NCBI GenBank assembly: GCA_964598725.1
Contig: CAZRCW010000003.1
Location: 1-36,747, forward strand
DNA from: JAGOTP01 sp964598725
GTDB lineage: Bacteria > Patescibacteriota > Patescibacteriia > 2-12-FULL-60-25
Length of the DNA: 36,747 nt
Reading direction: 5' to 3'
The notes beneath the pieces are model-generated. The model saw only the letters and a program-made list of their open reading frames with translations. It had not been told where the DNA came from and did no database searches. A program made the translations under genes and the position numbers. Shown here piece by piece: positions 12,732 through 19,243 of the stretch. Numbering within the stretch: position 1 is the stretch's first letter; the number at the start of each line of letters is the position of its first letter.

Positions 12732-12914
12732 TTATAAGGGCAGTTCGAGCTGTTGACTTGAGTTGATTTTGCAGATGAGGTCACACCTTTCTTGTTCCAA
12801 CTCAACGATACGGTCAGTGACGACCTTGTGCTGTTGTCGGAGCTGTGAAAGTTCCACCTCAATACCGTGAAGTTCACGCTCAAGGAGTTCCACAGGAATC
12901 TCATCTTTGCCCAC
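12732..12914 (-). CDS. 60-residue coiled-coil protein
   Basis: A GTG at 12914, six bases after GGAGG, begins 60 residues of continuous heptads (VELLERELHGIEVELSQL, later TDRIVELEQERCDLICKI) with two Cys near the end. An ATG at 12916 opens a Ser- and Thr-rich alternate frame over the same bases that looks like a shadow. It overlaps the 3' end of the coiled-coil gene upstream by 14 bases. Possibly these two coiled coils pair with each other. Function unknown. Confidence 0.55.
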   Translation of the reverse strand: MGKDEIPVELLERELHGIEVELSQLRQQHKVVTDRIVELEQERCDLICKINSSQQLELPL

Positions 12915-13074
12915 ATCGCACCTCCTTGCTCTCTAGTTGGTGTACGAGCTTGGCTCGCTCACGCTGGACTCGGACTATCTTTGCGTTGATGTTTGCATTC
13001 CATCGATATAACTTCGCAAGGTACTTGTCTGTCTTGGCGAGTCGTTCTCTCAGAGTTTCGAGTTCGTTCGACAC
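12901..13074 (-). CDS. 57-residue basic coiled-coil protein (GTG start)
   Basis: Direct translation from a GTG at 13074, seven bases after AAGGAG, gives 57 residues: MSNELETLRERLAKTDKYLA, a basic middle, KIVRVQRERAKLVHQLESKE, then TGA at 12901-12903. The frame has a stop just before the GTG, so the start is fixed by the ribosome-binding site. Heptad Leu/Ile spacing and high Lys/Arg suggest a dimeric coiled coil that could bind nucleic acid or membrane. It overlaps the 3' part of the zinc-finger frame at 12959-13225. Confidence 0.55.
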   Translation of the reverse strand: MSNELETLRERLAKTDKYLAKLYRWNANINAKIVRVQRERAKLVHQLESKEVRCGQR

Positions 13075-13225
13075 CTGTTATCTCCTTGAAACTTGTCGAC
13101 CACAATAGACCATTGGTAAAGAGCATGGTATTTGATGGTGTACAAAAGTGAACAGATAAGTGCCAAAATAATCCTACAACCTCTGGTGGTTCGTGACATG
13201 CTGGACACTCATTTCTTCTTGGCAT
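12959..13225 (-). CDS. C2H2-like zinc-finger protein, 88 residues
   Basis: An ATG at 13225 behind GGAG opens 88 codons. Near the N-terminus ECPACHEPPEVVGLFWHLSV leads to HFC, with Cys7-x2-Cys10 and His22-x3-His26, a classic C2H2 finger. After residue 50 the sequence becomes Arg/Glu/Ser-rich and runs out of frame over the coiled-coil gene at 12901-13074 for 116 bases. The N-terminal 50 residues are convincing. The tail may be what is left after a frameshift or may be real overlap. Confidence 0.5.
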   Translation of the reverse strand: MPRRNECPACHEPPEVVGLFWHLSVHFCTPSNTMLFTNGLLWSTSFKEITGVERTRNSERTTRQDRQVPCEVISMECKHQRKDSPSPA

Positions 13226-13289
13226 AGACTCTCCGCTTCTTACGAGAGCGTCTCTTTTTTACAGGTACTAGCTTGGGCTTCTGAACCAT
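13209..13289 (-). CDS. 26-residue Lys/Arg-rich peptide
   Basis: An ATG at 13289 opens 26 codons to a TGA at 13209-13211. More than half of the residues are Lys or Arg (VKKRRSRKKRRVYAKKK). The upstream site is a run of eight G (13292-13299 on the minus strand) after AAA, giving an unusual ribosome-binding site whose length could vary. It overlaps the next ATG by 17 bases. Such a peptide would bind nucleic acid or acidic membranes. Confidence 0.4.
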   Translation of the reverse strand: MVQKPKLVPVKKRRSRKKRRVYAKKK

Positions 13290-13291
13290 AG

Positions 13292-13320
13292 CCCCCCCCT
13301 TTCCGATAAGCTATCGAAAG
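13292..13320 (-). promoter_or_regulatory. Hairpin plus G8 tract before the basic peptide gene
   Basis: On the minus strand CTTTC-GATA (13320-13312), loop GCT and TATC-G-GAAAG (13308-13299) form a nine-pair stem with one bulge. It is followed at once by eight G (13299-13292) and then the ATG at 13289. There is no U-run, so it is not an intrinsic terminator. It may set mRNA stability or translation, and the homopolymer is a slippage-prone site. Confidence 0.45.
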
Positions 13321-13351
13321 CCTAGTGGCTCTCGGCAGATTACTGGCGTAG

Positions 13352-13429
13352 CTACTGGCAGGCTTCGCAACTTTCGAGTTCTGCTGGGTCTATTGGACAG
13401 GTCATTGGTTGTTCCCATTCCTCATTCAT
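13352..13429 (-). CDS. 25-residue Cys-rich acidic peptide
   Basis: An ATG at 13429 overlaps the holin stop (ATGA) and opens 25 codons to TAG at 13352-13354. The sequence is acidic with three Cys in MTCPIDPAELESCEACQ, including a CxxC, which could hold a metal ion or form disulfides. Coupling to the holin supports translation. Function unknown. Confidence 0.5.
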   Translation of the reverse strand: MNEEWEQPMTCPIDPAELESCEACQ

Positions 13430-13596
13430 TTCAACCCCCTATATAGTTCAACTGATATATTCATGACTGCTGATACGCCAGCAGCAATTGCACCAACTAC
13501 CGCCCCTGATTCCATATCAAAGTTAGTCAAAGACCAACCTGCGATAAAACCCTGTACAAAGGTCTTTAATGCTCTGACTGCGATATCTTTATTCAT
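13426..13596 (-). CDS. Small holin (r1t-type)
   Basis: Direct translation from the ATG at 13596, after GGGGG, gives 56 residues. KTFVQGFIAGWSL and GAVVGAIAAGVSAVMNISV are two short hydrophobic segments, and the N-terminus NKDIAVRALKTFVQ is of the type found in small holins of the r1t group. The C-terminal tail is ELYRGLK. It follows the endolysin stop by two bases, so it sits where a holin belongs. Holins open the membrane at lysis time and let the endolysin out. Confidence 0.7.
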   Translation of the reverse strand: MNKDIAVRALKTFVQGFIAGWSLTNFDMESGAVVGAIAAGVSAVMNISVELYRGLK

Positions 13597-13598
13597 AT

Positions 13599-14450
13599 CT
13601 ACCCCCTTTTAATTAGTTCACGAATACGGTCAAATATCGTATTGAAGAAGCCACGAGTTACTACGATATTATCTGGTGATTGTAGCTCGTTGACTTTAGT
13701 GTTTAGCTCATCTACTTTCTTGGTAAGTTCGGTTGTAGTAGCTTCGGACTTGATGAGTTGTCCTTGAAGTTTATTTACCAATGCAACTGCATCTGTTATC
13801 TGTTTTTGCCAGTTGTCCCTGCGAGCAATCGAACCTACCTGTCCATTCTCATACCAGTTGTTTGCTTCTGGGTCATCTGAAAGTGTTTCAATGAAGTGTA
13901 GCCAAGACTTACCTACGAATAGATTAAATACTTCCTTTGGCAATGCTCGCCCTCTCACTTGAGTGTGGAGTTTGTTTGCTCTTGCGTAATAATTATCACC
14001 TGCTTGAATCATGTCGTTATCTCCTTTGTTTACTACTACTGGAGCAGTTTCTTTTTTTACTAGCCAGCCACTCACATTGGTGTATGGATATACCTTGATT
14101 GATACGCCTGTACCGAGTGGGTCGTTTTGTTGAATACATCTAACTTGCGTTAGAGTACAGCCCTCGATTGCCACCCCTGTATGTCCATAGCCACCACCTA
14201 CACGCCCGTTAAAGACAACAATAGCCCCGTATGGTGGTATGCCTGTTGGAGTATTTGGTATCCAAGTAAAAGCGTCAGGTCTTGCACCAACCATTAACCG
14301 AGCGGCTGGTACAGGAAATACAGGACAACCGTTCACACCAAGAACTTCATTGGCGTACTTTTGAACAAGAGCAACACACTCACCGAGAATACCACCACAC
14401 GAGTTGACTCGTTTACCTGCTACTGTTGGATACCATTGAGAGATTGTCAT
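13599..14450 (-). CDS. Endolysin with N-terminal CHAP domain
   Basis: The CHAP domain takes about the first 130 residues: GECVALVQKY with catalytic Cys25, YGAIVVF, and GGGYGHTGVAIEG with catalytic His90. It cleaves peptide or amide bonds of peptidoglycan. There is no signal peptide, so release needs the holin. The next 60 residues (around GDNMIQAGDNYYARA) may be a wall-binding linker, and about residues 215-265 form a coiled coil (ATTELTKKVDELNTKVNEL) before a basic end. The coiled coil suggests a multimer. It overlaps the XhlA-like gene by four bases. Confidence 0.88.
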   Translation of the reverse strand: MTISQWYPTVAGKRVNSCGGILGECVALVQKYANEVLGVNGCPVFPVPAARLMVGARPDAFTWIPNTPTGIPPYGAIVVFNGRVGGGYGHTGVAIEGCTLTQVRCIQQNDPLGTGVSIKVYPYTNVSGWLVKKETAPVVVNKGDNDMIQAGDNYYARANKLHTQVRGRALPKEVFNLFVGKSWLHFIETLSDDPEANNWYENGQVGSIARRDNWQKQITDAVALVNKLQGQLIKSEATTTELTKKVDELNTKVNELQSPDNIVVTRGFFNTIFDRIRELIKRG

Positions 14451-14758
14451 CGTATTGCTATTGCAAGAATAGCCCCTATAACACCAGTTAATAATATGCC
14501 GACCATACCGTACACCAGATTGCGAACAGGTTGGAACTCCACTTTTGTTACATAGATTTTATCCATCTTGGCTTCCATAACTGCAACTTGAGTTTTGAGT
14601 TCATCAAGCTTATATACAATCAGGTCGATATTGCCCTTATCTTGTGAGTGGCGGTCATCTATCCTGTCTAAGTGTGAATGGATAGCCTCGAAGCTCGTTT
14701 TGTCTTGCTTCTCGTGATTGTCCAGCCATTTCTCAACTTGGTCTTTGGTGTCCGTCAT
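14447..14758 (-). CDS. XhlA-like holin-associated protein
   Basis: The 103 residues have a long polar coiled-coil N-terminal part (KLDELKTQVAVMEAKMDKIY) and one C-terminal membrane segment (LVYGMVGILLTGVIGAILAI, about residues 82-101) followed by Arg. This layout is that of haemolysin XhlA and of the membrane proteins found with holins in Gram-positive phages. It directly precedes the endolysin gene with an ATGA overlap. It probably helps membrane permeabilisation. Confidence 0.72.
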   Translation of the reverse strand: MTDTKDQVEKWLDNHEKQDKTSFEAIHSHLDRIDDRHSQDKGNIDLIVYKLDELKTQVAVMEAKMDKIYVTKVEFQPVRNLVYGMVGILLTGVIGAILAIAIR

Positions 14759-14766
14759 AACCTCTC

Positions 14767-15321
14767 CTATGTTTGACTTACTAAGAATCCTAATAGATGA
14801 GTATTGGTAGAACCACCAGCAACAGTTAATGCTGTATCAATGTAGTAATAAAGTTCGACATATTGCCCAGCAGTTAATTGTATCAATGCACCAACAGTTG
14901 AAGCGTGGGTTTGTGGTGCCCCTGTTCTATAAATCACATTTCCAGACATATTTTTTACACCACTAACCCATATTGATGATTGAAGATAACCATTTAGCGT
15001 AGTAATCACCACGCTTCCATGAAACCAATAAAACCCTGATACTGGGGCTGTGTAGCGGTAGTTAGTGGTAGAGTCAAAGTTGTTATTAGTGTCAAATACT
15101 TCAGAATTTAGTGGTACTTTAGTATCAGCACCACTTGTTGAAGTAAAGTTTGCACTTCTATAAGCTCTAAACTTATATGGGTTAGAGATAGATGTTGTTG
15201 AAAGTGCCATGTTAGCAATTCCAGTTCCATCATTAAAACTAGCGTCATTTGTTCCTAATATATTCCATTTGGCAGCACTTGGTTGTTCACCATATACCAC
15301 ACTCCAGCTTGTATAAGCCAT
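14767..15321 (-). CDS. C1q/TNF-like receptor-binding or tail-tip protein
   Basis: The N-terminal AKWNILGTNDASFNDGTGI is a segment common to phage tail-fibre and structural proteins. From about residue 50, FRAYRSANF leads to VPLNSEVFDTNNNFD, then YRYTAPVSGFYWFHGSV and AGQYVELYYYI: the jelly-roll strands of a C1q-like trimeric head. Such heads bind host surface sugars or proteins. It is the last virion gene before lysis, in the place of a receptor-binding protein. The upstream HNH gene ends directly before its start (ATG at 15321). Confidence 0.72.
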   Translation of the reverse strand: MAYTSWSVVYGEQPSAAKWNILGTNDASFNDGTGIANMALSTTSISNPYKFRAYRSANFTSTSGADTKVPLNSEVFDTNNNFDSTTNYRYTAPVSGFYWFHGSVVITTLNGYLQSSIWVSGVKNMSGNVIYRTGAPQTHASTVGALIQLTAGQYVELYYYIDTALTVAGGSTNTHLLGFLVSQT

Positions 15322-15708
15322 CTAACATACCTCCATTGTTAATTTCCAAAAATCACTCTTAGCCATTCCTTTTCTGTAATTAGCAAAACATGTTCTAGAA
15401 CAGTAAGGTGTTTTTCCAACTCTAGATGGTGATATATTAAAAGGCTCTTCGCATTCTAGACATATAGCAAAGATTAGATTTCCTATCTTATATCTCTTAT
15501 CAAACTTCTGATGGCATTTAGCACAGAGTTCTTTCCAATCTTTTATATCTCTTTTATACTCTCCAGATATGTTAGCCCAATGAATATATTTCCCACTTAA
15601 ATTGCTTGTCTTACACTCCGAACATGTACCAGACTTTTCGTAGTGATACGATATCCATTTGTGTATTCCAGAATAAGATACATCTTTGTGACTTTTCATT
15701 TTACTCAT
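15322..15708 (-). CDS. HNH endonuclease with extra zinc knuckles
   Basis: The 128-residue protein carries CSECKTSN, then YIHWANISGEYKRDIKDWKE and LCAKCHQKFD. This is a phage HNH core with two Cys pairs around the H-N segment. A second zinc knuckle (CLECEEPF, then YCSRTC) is of the type found in homing nucleases. It lies between tail genes and stops one base before the C1q gene start. It is probably a selfish insertion, paired with the zinc-ribbon gene upstream. Confidence 0.75.
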   Translation of the reverse strand: MSKMKSHKDVSYSGIHKWISYHYEKSGTCSECKTSNLSGKYIHWANISGEYKRDIKDWKELCAKCHQKFDKRYKIGNLIFAICLECEEPFNISPSRVGKTPYCSRTCFANYRKGMAKSDFWKLTMEVC

Positions 15709-15992
15709 ATTAACCTCATGTTGAATTGTTTCTTATCATCTATTTTTAGTGTTGCTCGAATTGCTTCAACACTTCCTTTTTGCACCAGTTTTTCTACAAA
15801 GCTTTCTTCCTGTTTTGAAATACGGTTATCATTTCCACAGATACATTCCCAACCCCATTTCATATCCGAGCGATACCGACCAGATAAAAGATTAGTGCCA
15901 GCACCTTTTTCGTAATTGATTATAGACTTGTCGTTGATAAGAATGTTATCTGACTCGCCACATTTAAGACAGGTTACTTTGTAAGTATTCAT
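15705..15992 (-). CDS. Zinc-ribbon protein, unknown role
   Basis: The 95 residues start MNTYKVTCLKCGESDNI and later have WGWECICGNDNRIS, so two Cys pairs form one zinc ribbon. A charged helix follows (EESFVEKLVQKGSVEAIRA). It overlaps the HNH gene by four bases. Its ATG has no ribosome-binding site, and a TTGACG promoter-like element lies upstream with the putative -10 box six or seven bases before the ATG, as in the leaderless HNH genes. The start lies in the duplicated sequence next to the N-run. It may assist the HNH protein in DNA recognition. Confidence 0.55.
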   Translation of the reverse strand: MNTYKVTCLKCGESDNILINDKSIINYEKGAGTNLLSGRYRSDMKWGWECICGNDNRISKQEESFVEKLVQKGSVEAIRATLKIDDKKQFNMRLI

Positions 15993-16186
15993 ATATATAT
16001 CTTTACTGCTAATAGGTTAAATCGTCAAGAANNNNNNNNNNNNNNNNNNNNNNNNNNNNNNNNNNNNNNNNNNNNNNNNNNNNNNNNNNNNNNNNNNNNN
16101 NNNNNNNNNNNNNNNNNNNNNNNNNNNNNNNCTTTGTAAGTATTCATATATATATCTTTACTGCTAATAGGTTAAATCGTCAAGAA
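15977..16186. other. Artificial gap: 55-bp duplication flanking 100 N
   Basis: Bases 15977-16031 and 16132-16186 are identical over 55 bases, and 100 N lie between (16032-16131). The duplicated length equals the terminal overlap of the circle. A scaffold join where two contigs share their k-mer end, but were not merged, gives exactly this picture. Removing 15977-16131 restores one continuous region between the stop at 16189 and the ATG at 15992. A true tandem repeat cannot be wholly excluded. Confidence 0.85.
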
Positions 16187-16191
16187 GTCTA
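16179..16191 (-). promoter_or_regulatory. Third copy of the GACTTCTTGAC element
   Basis: The minus strand reads TAGACTTCTTGACG, containing the stop codon of the gene at 16189. The same 14 bases occur at 26805-26818 before the protease gene, and a close copy lies at 22178-22188. TTGACG could be a -35 box, with TAAAGA 17 bases later as a weak -10 box just before the ATG at 15992. See the two longer copies for the stronger case. Confidence 0.4.
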
Positions 16192-16644
16192 TATTCCACC
16201 CGGCCATGAGTCTGACCGAAGCTTAAACTTAAAATATTGTGTATAGAAGGCACTATCTCTATCCCCAGAACTAATACTGCTTGTAAAGTATGTAAGTGAT
16301 AAAGTTGCCTGATAAGTATTACCAGTTATAAGCTGCTTAGTTATTAACACTTTTGCTTGGTTAGACACTATTCCTGTAGCTGGTGCTAGATATATGTATG
16401 GTGCTTGCCGGTACTGATAGACGCCAGAACCATAGTTGATAATATGAACCGCGTCGACTATTGGTATATCAAAATCAGTAGTGCTTAGGTTTTTGTCTTT
16501 CAAGTATATTTCATACTCGGCACTTGCTTGGTAACCACCTGTGACTGCGCTAAAACCACTAACAACTAAATCACCTTCTAGCAATGTATAACCGTGATAT
16601 GGGTTTGTATCACCAGAAAGTTGGTCAGTTTTTTCTGTATTCAT
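16189..16644 (-). CDS. Beta-rich tail or virion protein, unknown
   Basis: The 151-residue protein alternates short polar strands (LVVSGFSAVTGGYQASAEY, KVLITKQL, YQATLSLTYF) and ends FKLRSDSWPGGI. It has no Cys and no membrane segment. Place and composition suggest a structural protein of the tail tip or a fibre piece. It overlaps the membrane-protein gene upstream by 20 bases. I recognise no family. Confidence 0.5.
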   Translation of the reverse strand: MNTEKTDQLSGDTNPYHGYTLLEGDLVVSGFSAVTGGYQASAEYEIYLKDKNLSTTDFDIPIVDAVHIINYGSGVYQYRQAPYIYLAPATGIVSNQAKVLITKQLITGNTYQATLSLTYFTSSISSGDRDSAFYTQYFKFKLRSDSWPGGI

Positions 16645-16840
16645 AAATACCCTTAATTACAAAATACACTAAACAAACAAAAACTAACGCCGAAAGTATA
16701 TATGAAATACCACCAACTCTCGGTAGTTCTTTTGGAATGTCTACTCGATTATCACATTTTTCAGATGTAATAGGAATGCTATCACCATTTACACAACCAG
16801 TTGGAGTTATTTTTGTTCCTTGCATATCGTTATTATACAT
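16625..16840 (-). CDS. Small C-tail-anchored membrane protein
   Basis: The 71 residues have a polar N-terminal part with two Cys (PTGCVNGDSIPITSEKC), a Pro-rich stretch, then one membrane segment of about 20 residues (ISYILSALVFVCLVYFVIKG) and the basic end IYEYRKN. The positive end keeps the C-terminus in the cytoplasm and the Cys-containing part outside, where a disulfide could form. It lies between tail hub and tail-tip genes, overlapping the hub start by one base. A role in envelope contact or superinfection exclusion is possible. Confidence 0.55.
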   Translation of the reverse strand: MYNNDMQGTKITPTGCVNGDSIPITSEKCDNRVDIPKELPRVGGISYILSALVFVCLVYFVIKGIYEYRKN

Positions 16841-18381
16841 TATGGTGCAATCCTATCTGTTCCACCAATGGTACTGATTCCTATTCTGAAGTAATTCACT
16901 ATATTTCTCTGTAAGAGTTTCAAGTCTTGAACGAAGCCAGCGCTAGGGTCTATTTTAGATTTGATTCCAAATATCCGCCAGTACCGACCTTGCCAGCTAA
17001 TTAAATCGCCGAGTTGCAGTTCAGGTATCGCTCGGATTGTTATATCCATTAGATTTTCTGGTTCAGCATAATCTTCTAATATCATCTGTGCGTATGAGTT
17101 CGCCCAGTCTTGTGATTGGATATAGTTATTCTCAATTACTTCTGGTCGTTCTTCGTAAGCAGTAACTGAACTGTCGTCTTGAATTCTTGTATATATGTTA
17201 GTAGTTATTTTGGCTGGTCGGCCAGTTATTTGGAGTAGCGTTATAAATACCGTATCCGAATAGTTATTACTTAATACAATCTTGCAAGCTCTAGCAAACT
17301 TAGAGAAAGATTTGAGCGTTACTGAACTGGTTTTATCCGTGCCTGTTCCGTCACTTAGTGTATTGGCTACATAATATGGGTTATCTATCGCCAGCATGGG
17401 GTCATCAAAATTAACAAATATTTCTAAGTCTTGATTGCCGTTTATTTCCTTTGTGCCTTGCTGTGTGTAGACTAACTGGTTTGGTTGCTTGGCTCTCGGT
17501 TTAGATTTAACCTCTACCACATTGATTATATGGTCAGCGTTTGGCATTTTCGCTTCGAGTACCATGTTCGTGGCAATTACTTTTTGAATTGCGTTATGTG
17601 GACTGTCCGACCAATGCTGACGGTTTTCAAAGCGTAATATACCTTCTTCGTCTTGGTAGAAGTGACCGTATTCGGCTTGTACTATCTCGTTGATGATATT
17701 TATAAACTTGTCACCAACATTAAACTCACCGAAGCTTATCAGGTTAATTCCGGTATCAAGTCTATATTGAGCAGTCGCAAATCCGAGTTGTGTAAGAATA
17801 CTTTCAATCACTTCATCAGACCGGAGTCCAGTAAACATTGTAGAGTTATCCACATACCTATTAGCAAGGAAGCTTATAAAGTCATTAGCTTGTAAGCGTG
17901 TAGTTTTATTTCTTAGGCTTGTTTCTGGTTGCTTGTTTGTAATACCAACGAACTGTGGAAGCATTTCGTCATTACCGTCGTAATTAAAGCCGGCGTTTAT
18001 AATGATTGGTCGTCTAGGCAAAAGCGCAGTAAATAGTTCCGAGTTACCACCGGCGTAATATGGAATGTATCTTCCTGATGTATTATCTAGTTCGACTTCA
18101 GCAAGTGCAGAAGCAACCCCACCAGTAGGTTGTTGCAGTTGTCGTTCGTAACTTAATGCGGTTAATCTTTCGGACTCATCAAAGTAATAGTATTTGTTCC
18201 AGTCAGATGTAACTTCACCACCAGAAGCAATTACATCATACCCACCAATAGTAGACACTCCGATTGTAAATAAACGAATTGTGCTATCAAATTGTTTTTT
18301 CCAACTAACCAAAGTGGAAGCTACGATTTTTCGTATCTCGTCTTTTTCTTCAGCAGTAAAAGCGGCGTTTACTGTTTGCAT
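16840..18381 (-). CDS. Tail hub / tail-tip protein
   Basis: The 513-residue protein follows the small distal-tail-like gene at once. It holds domains typical of siphophage hub proteins: LDNTSGRYIPYYAGGNSELF, LRNKTTRLQANDFISFLANR (ring-forming strands, about residues 150-200) and a C-terminal ELQLGDLISWQGRYWRIFG, the last barrel strands. A short motif appears at both ends: TIGVSTIGGYDVIA near residue 40 and RIGISTIGGTDRIAP at the C-terminus. The protein lies between tape measure and fibre-like genes, so it likely closes the tail tube and carries the receptor-binding parts. Confidence 0.75.
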   Translation of the reverse strand: MQTVNAAFTAEEKDEIRKIVASTLVSWKKQFDSTIRLFTIGVSTIGGYDVIASGGEVTSDWNKYYYFDESERLTALSYERQLQQPTGGVASALAEVELDNTSGRYIPYYAGGNSELFTALLPRRPIIINAGFNYDGNDEMLPQFVGITNKQPETSLRNKTTRLQANDFISFLANRYVDNSTMFTGLRSDEVIESILTQLGFATAQYRLDTGINLISFGEFNVGDKFINIINEIVQAEYGHFYQDEEGILRFENRQHWSDSPHNAIQKVIATNMVLEAKMPNADHIINVVEVKSKPRAKQPNQLVYTQQGTKEINGNQDLEIFVNFDDPMLAIDNPYYVANTLSDGTGTDKTSSVTLKSFSKFARACKIVLSNNYSDTVFITLLQITGRPAKITTNIYTRIQDDSSVTAYEERPEVIENNYIQSQDWANSYAQMILEDYAEPENLMDITIRAIPELQLGDLISWQGRYWRIFGIKSKIDPSAGFVQDLKLLQRNIVNYFRIGISTIGGTDRIAP

Positions 18382-18738
18382 TTACGCCTCTGTCAATATA
18401 AGTGTTATTTCAGATAAGTAGTTCTCACCACCAATACTAAACTCACGCTGTTCAAGGTTTATATGAACGGTTGTTTGTGAAACTGTGTAATTGGTTTCGG
18501 TTATTTCCCATGTTTTTCCACTTCCTGTGGATAAGTACGATTGATAGATTGTGTTGATAGTATCGTAAGCGGACTTCTGAATAACATCATATTTAAGTGT
18601 CCAGACTCGCTTATTACTTCCGAAGTAGTCACGCCCTATGTTACCTGAAAGCGTACGCTGTTGAGCGTACTGTGTATTGTTTGCCTCACTCATTGAGTTT
18701 GGACTTCGTATTGCTTGACCGTCTAATAAAAATGCCAT
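18382..18738 (-). CDS. Distal tail-like protein
   Basis: The 118-residue protein has FLLDGQAIRSP and GRDYFGSNKRVWTLKYDVI, strands like those of the N-terminal ring domain of distal tail proteins, then GENYLSEITLILTEA at the end. It is short for a complete Dit and would be only the ring domain. It lies directly before the hub gene (stop at 18382, hub ATG at 18381), and the HNH gene on the other strand separates it from the tape measure gene. Confidence 0.65.
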   Translation of the reverse strand: MAFLLDGQAIRSPNSMSEANNTQYAQQRTLSGNIGRDYFGSNKRVWTLKYDVIQKSAYDTINTIYQSYLSTGSGKTWEITETNYTVSQTTVHINLEQREFSIGGENYLSEITLILTEA

Positions 18739-18761
18739 GTTATGCCCCTATCCTTAGTGGT

Positions 18762-18790
18762 TTGACACTAGTTATAATGTTACTTATAAT
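18762..18790 (+). promoter_or_regulatory. Promoter of the rightward HNH gene (leaderless)
   Basis: TTGACA (18762-18767) and TATAAT (18785-18790), both full consensus, are 17 bases apart. Six bases separate the -10 box from the ATG at 18797, so the predicted start of transcription is the A of the ATG. No ribosome-binding site is present. This points to a leaderless mRNA. Confidence 0.8.
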
Positions 18791-18796
18791 AAACTT

Positions 18797-19243
18797 ATGA
18801 CTGTTTATAAAAGAAACTGTAAATATTGTAACAAGTTTTACATTGGTTGGGGTAAAGAGTTTTGCTCTAGAGCATGTGTTAACAGATATGTTCTTAAAGG
18901 TAAACCAAGTAACAGCCCTAGCACTTGGAGAAAAGGAAATGTTTCTGGTAGTAACCACCCCCAATGGAAGGGTGGTAAATCTAGACTGGGTGAATATATG
19001 AGCATTAGAGTTGGTCACAAGAAGTATCAGCTTGAACATAGGTATGTTATGGAGAAACATATAAATCGTAAACTTAGTAGAAACGAGCATGTTCACCATA
19101 TAAACGGAAATAAGCTTGATAATAGAATTGAAAACCTCGAAATAATAGACGCTAGTTCTCACTCCAAACATCATAGGTCTAAAGATAAACATCTTTATAA
19201 AAGAGATAAACTTGGTAGGTATGTTAAGCGCCATTTATCATAG
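18797..19243 (+). CDS. HNH homing endonuclease (free-standing, opposite strand)
   Basis: The 148 residues begin with a zinc knuckle (CKYCNKFYIGWGKEFCSRAC). HHP-type HNH follows: YQLEHRYVMEKHI and EHVHHINGNKLDNRIENLEI carry the His-His-Asn core of HNH_3 homing nucleases. The tail is rich in Lys, His and Arg. The gene sits between tape measure and distal tail genes on the strand opposite to the late operon. It brings its own promoter (18762-18790) and overlaps the 3' end of the tape measure gene by 20 bases. Confidence 0.88.
   Translation: MTVYKRNCKYCNKFYIGWGKEFCSRACVNRYVLKGKPSNSPSTWRKGNVSGSNHPQWKGGKSRLGEYMSIRVGHKKYQLEHRYVMEKHINRKLSRNEHVHHINGNKLDNRIENLEIIDASSHSKHHRSKDKHLYKRDKLGRYVKRHLS

Noticed and set aside
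12713..12916. 67-codon frame starting at an ATG two bases before the coiled-coil gene
   Set aside because: It shares the ribosome-binding site with the GTG frame, but the protein is Ser/Thr-rich and without structure, while the GTG frame gives a regular coiled coil.
18740..19234. 164-codon minus-strand frame opposite the HNH gene
   Set aside because: The plus strand has a clear HNH protein with its own promoter; the minus frame is a Phe/Ile/Val-rich reverse reading without family marks.
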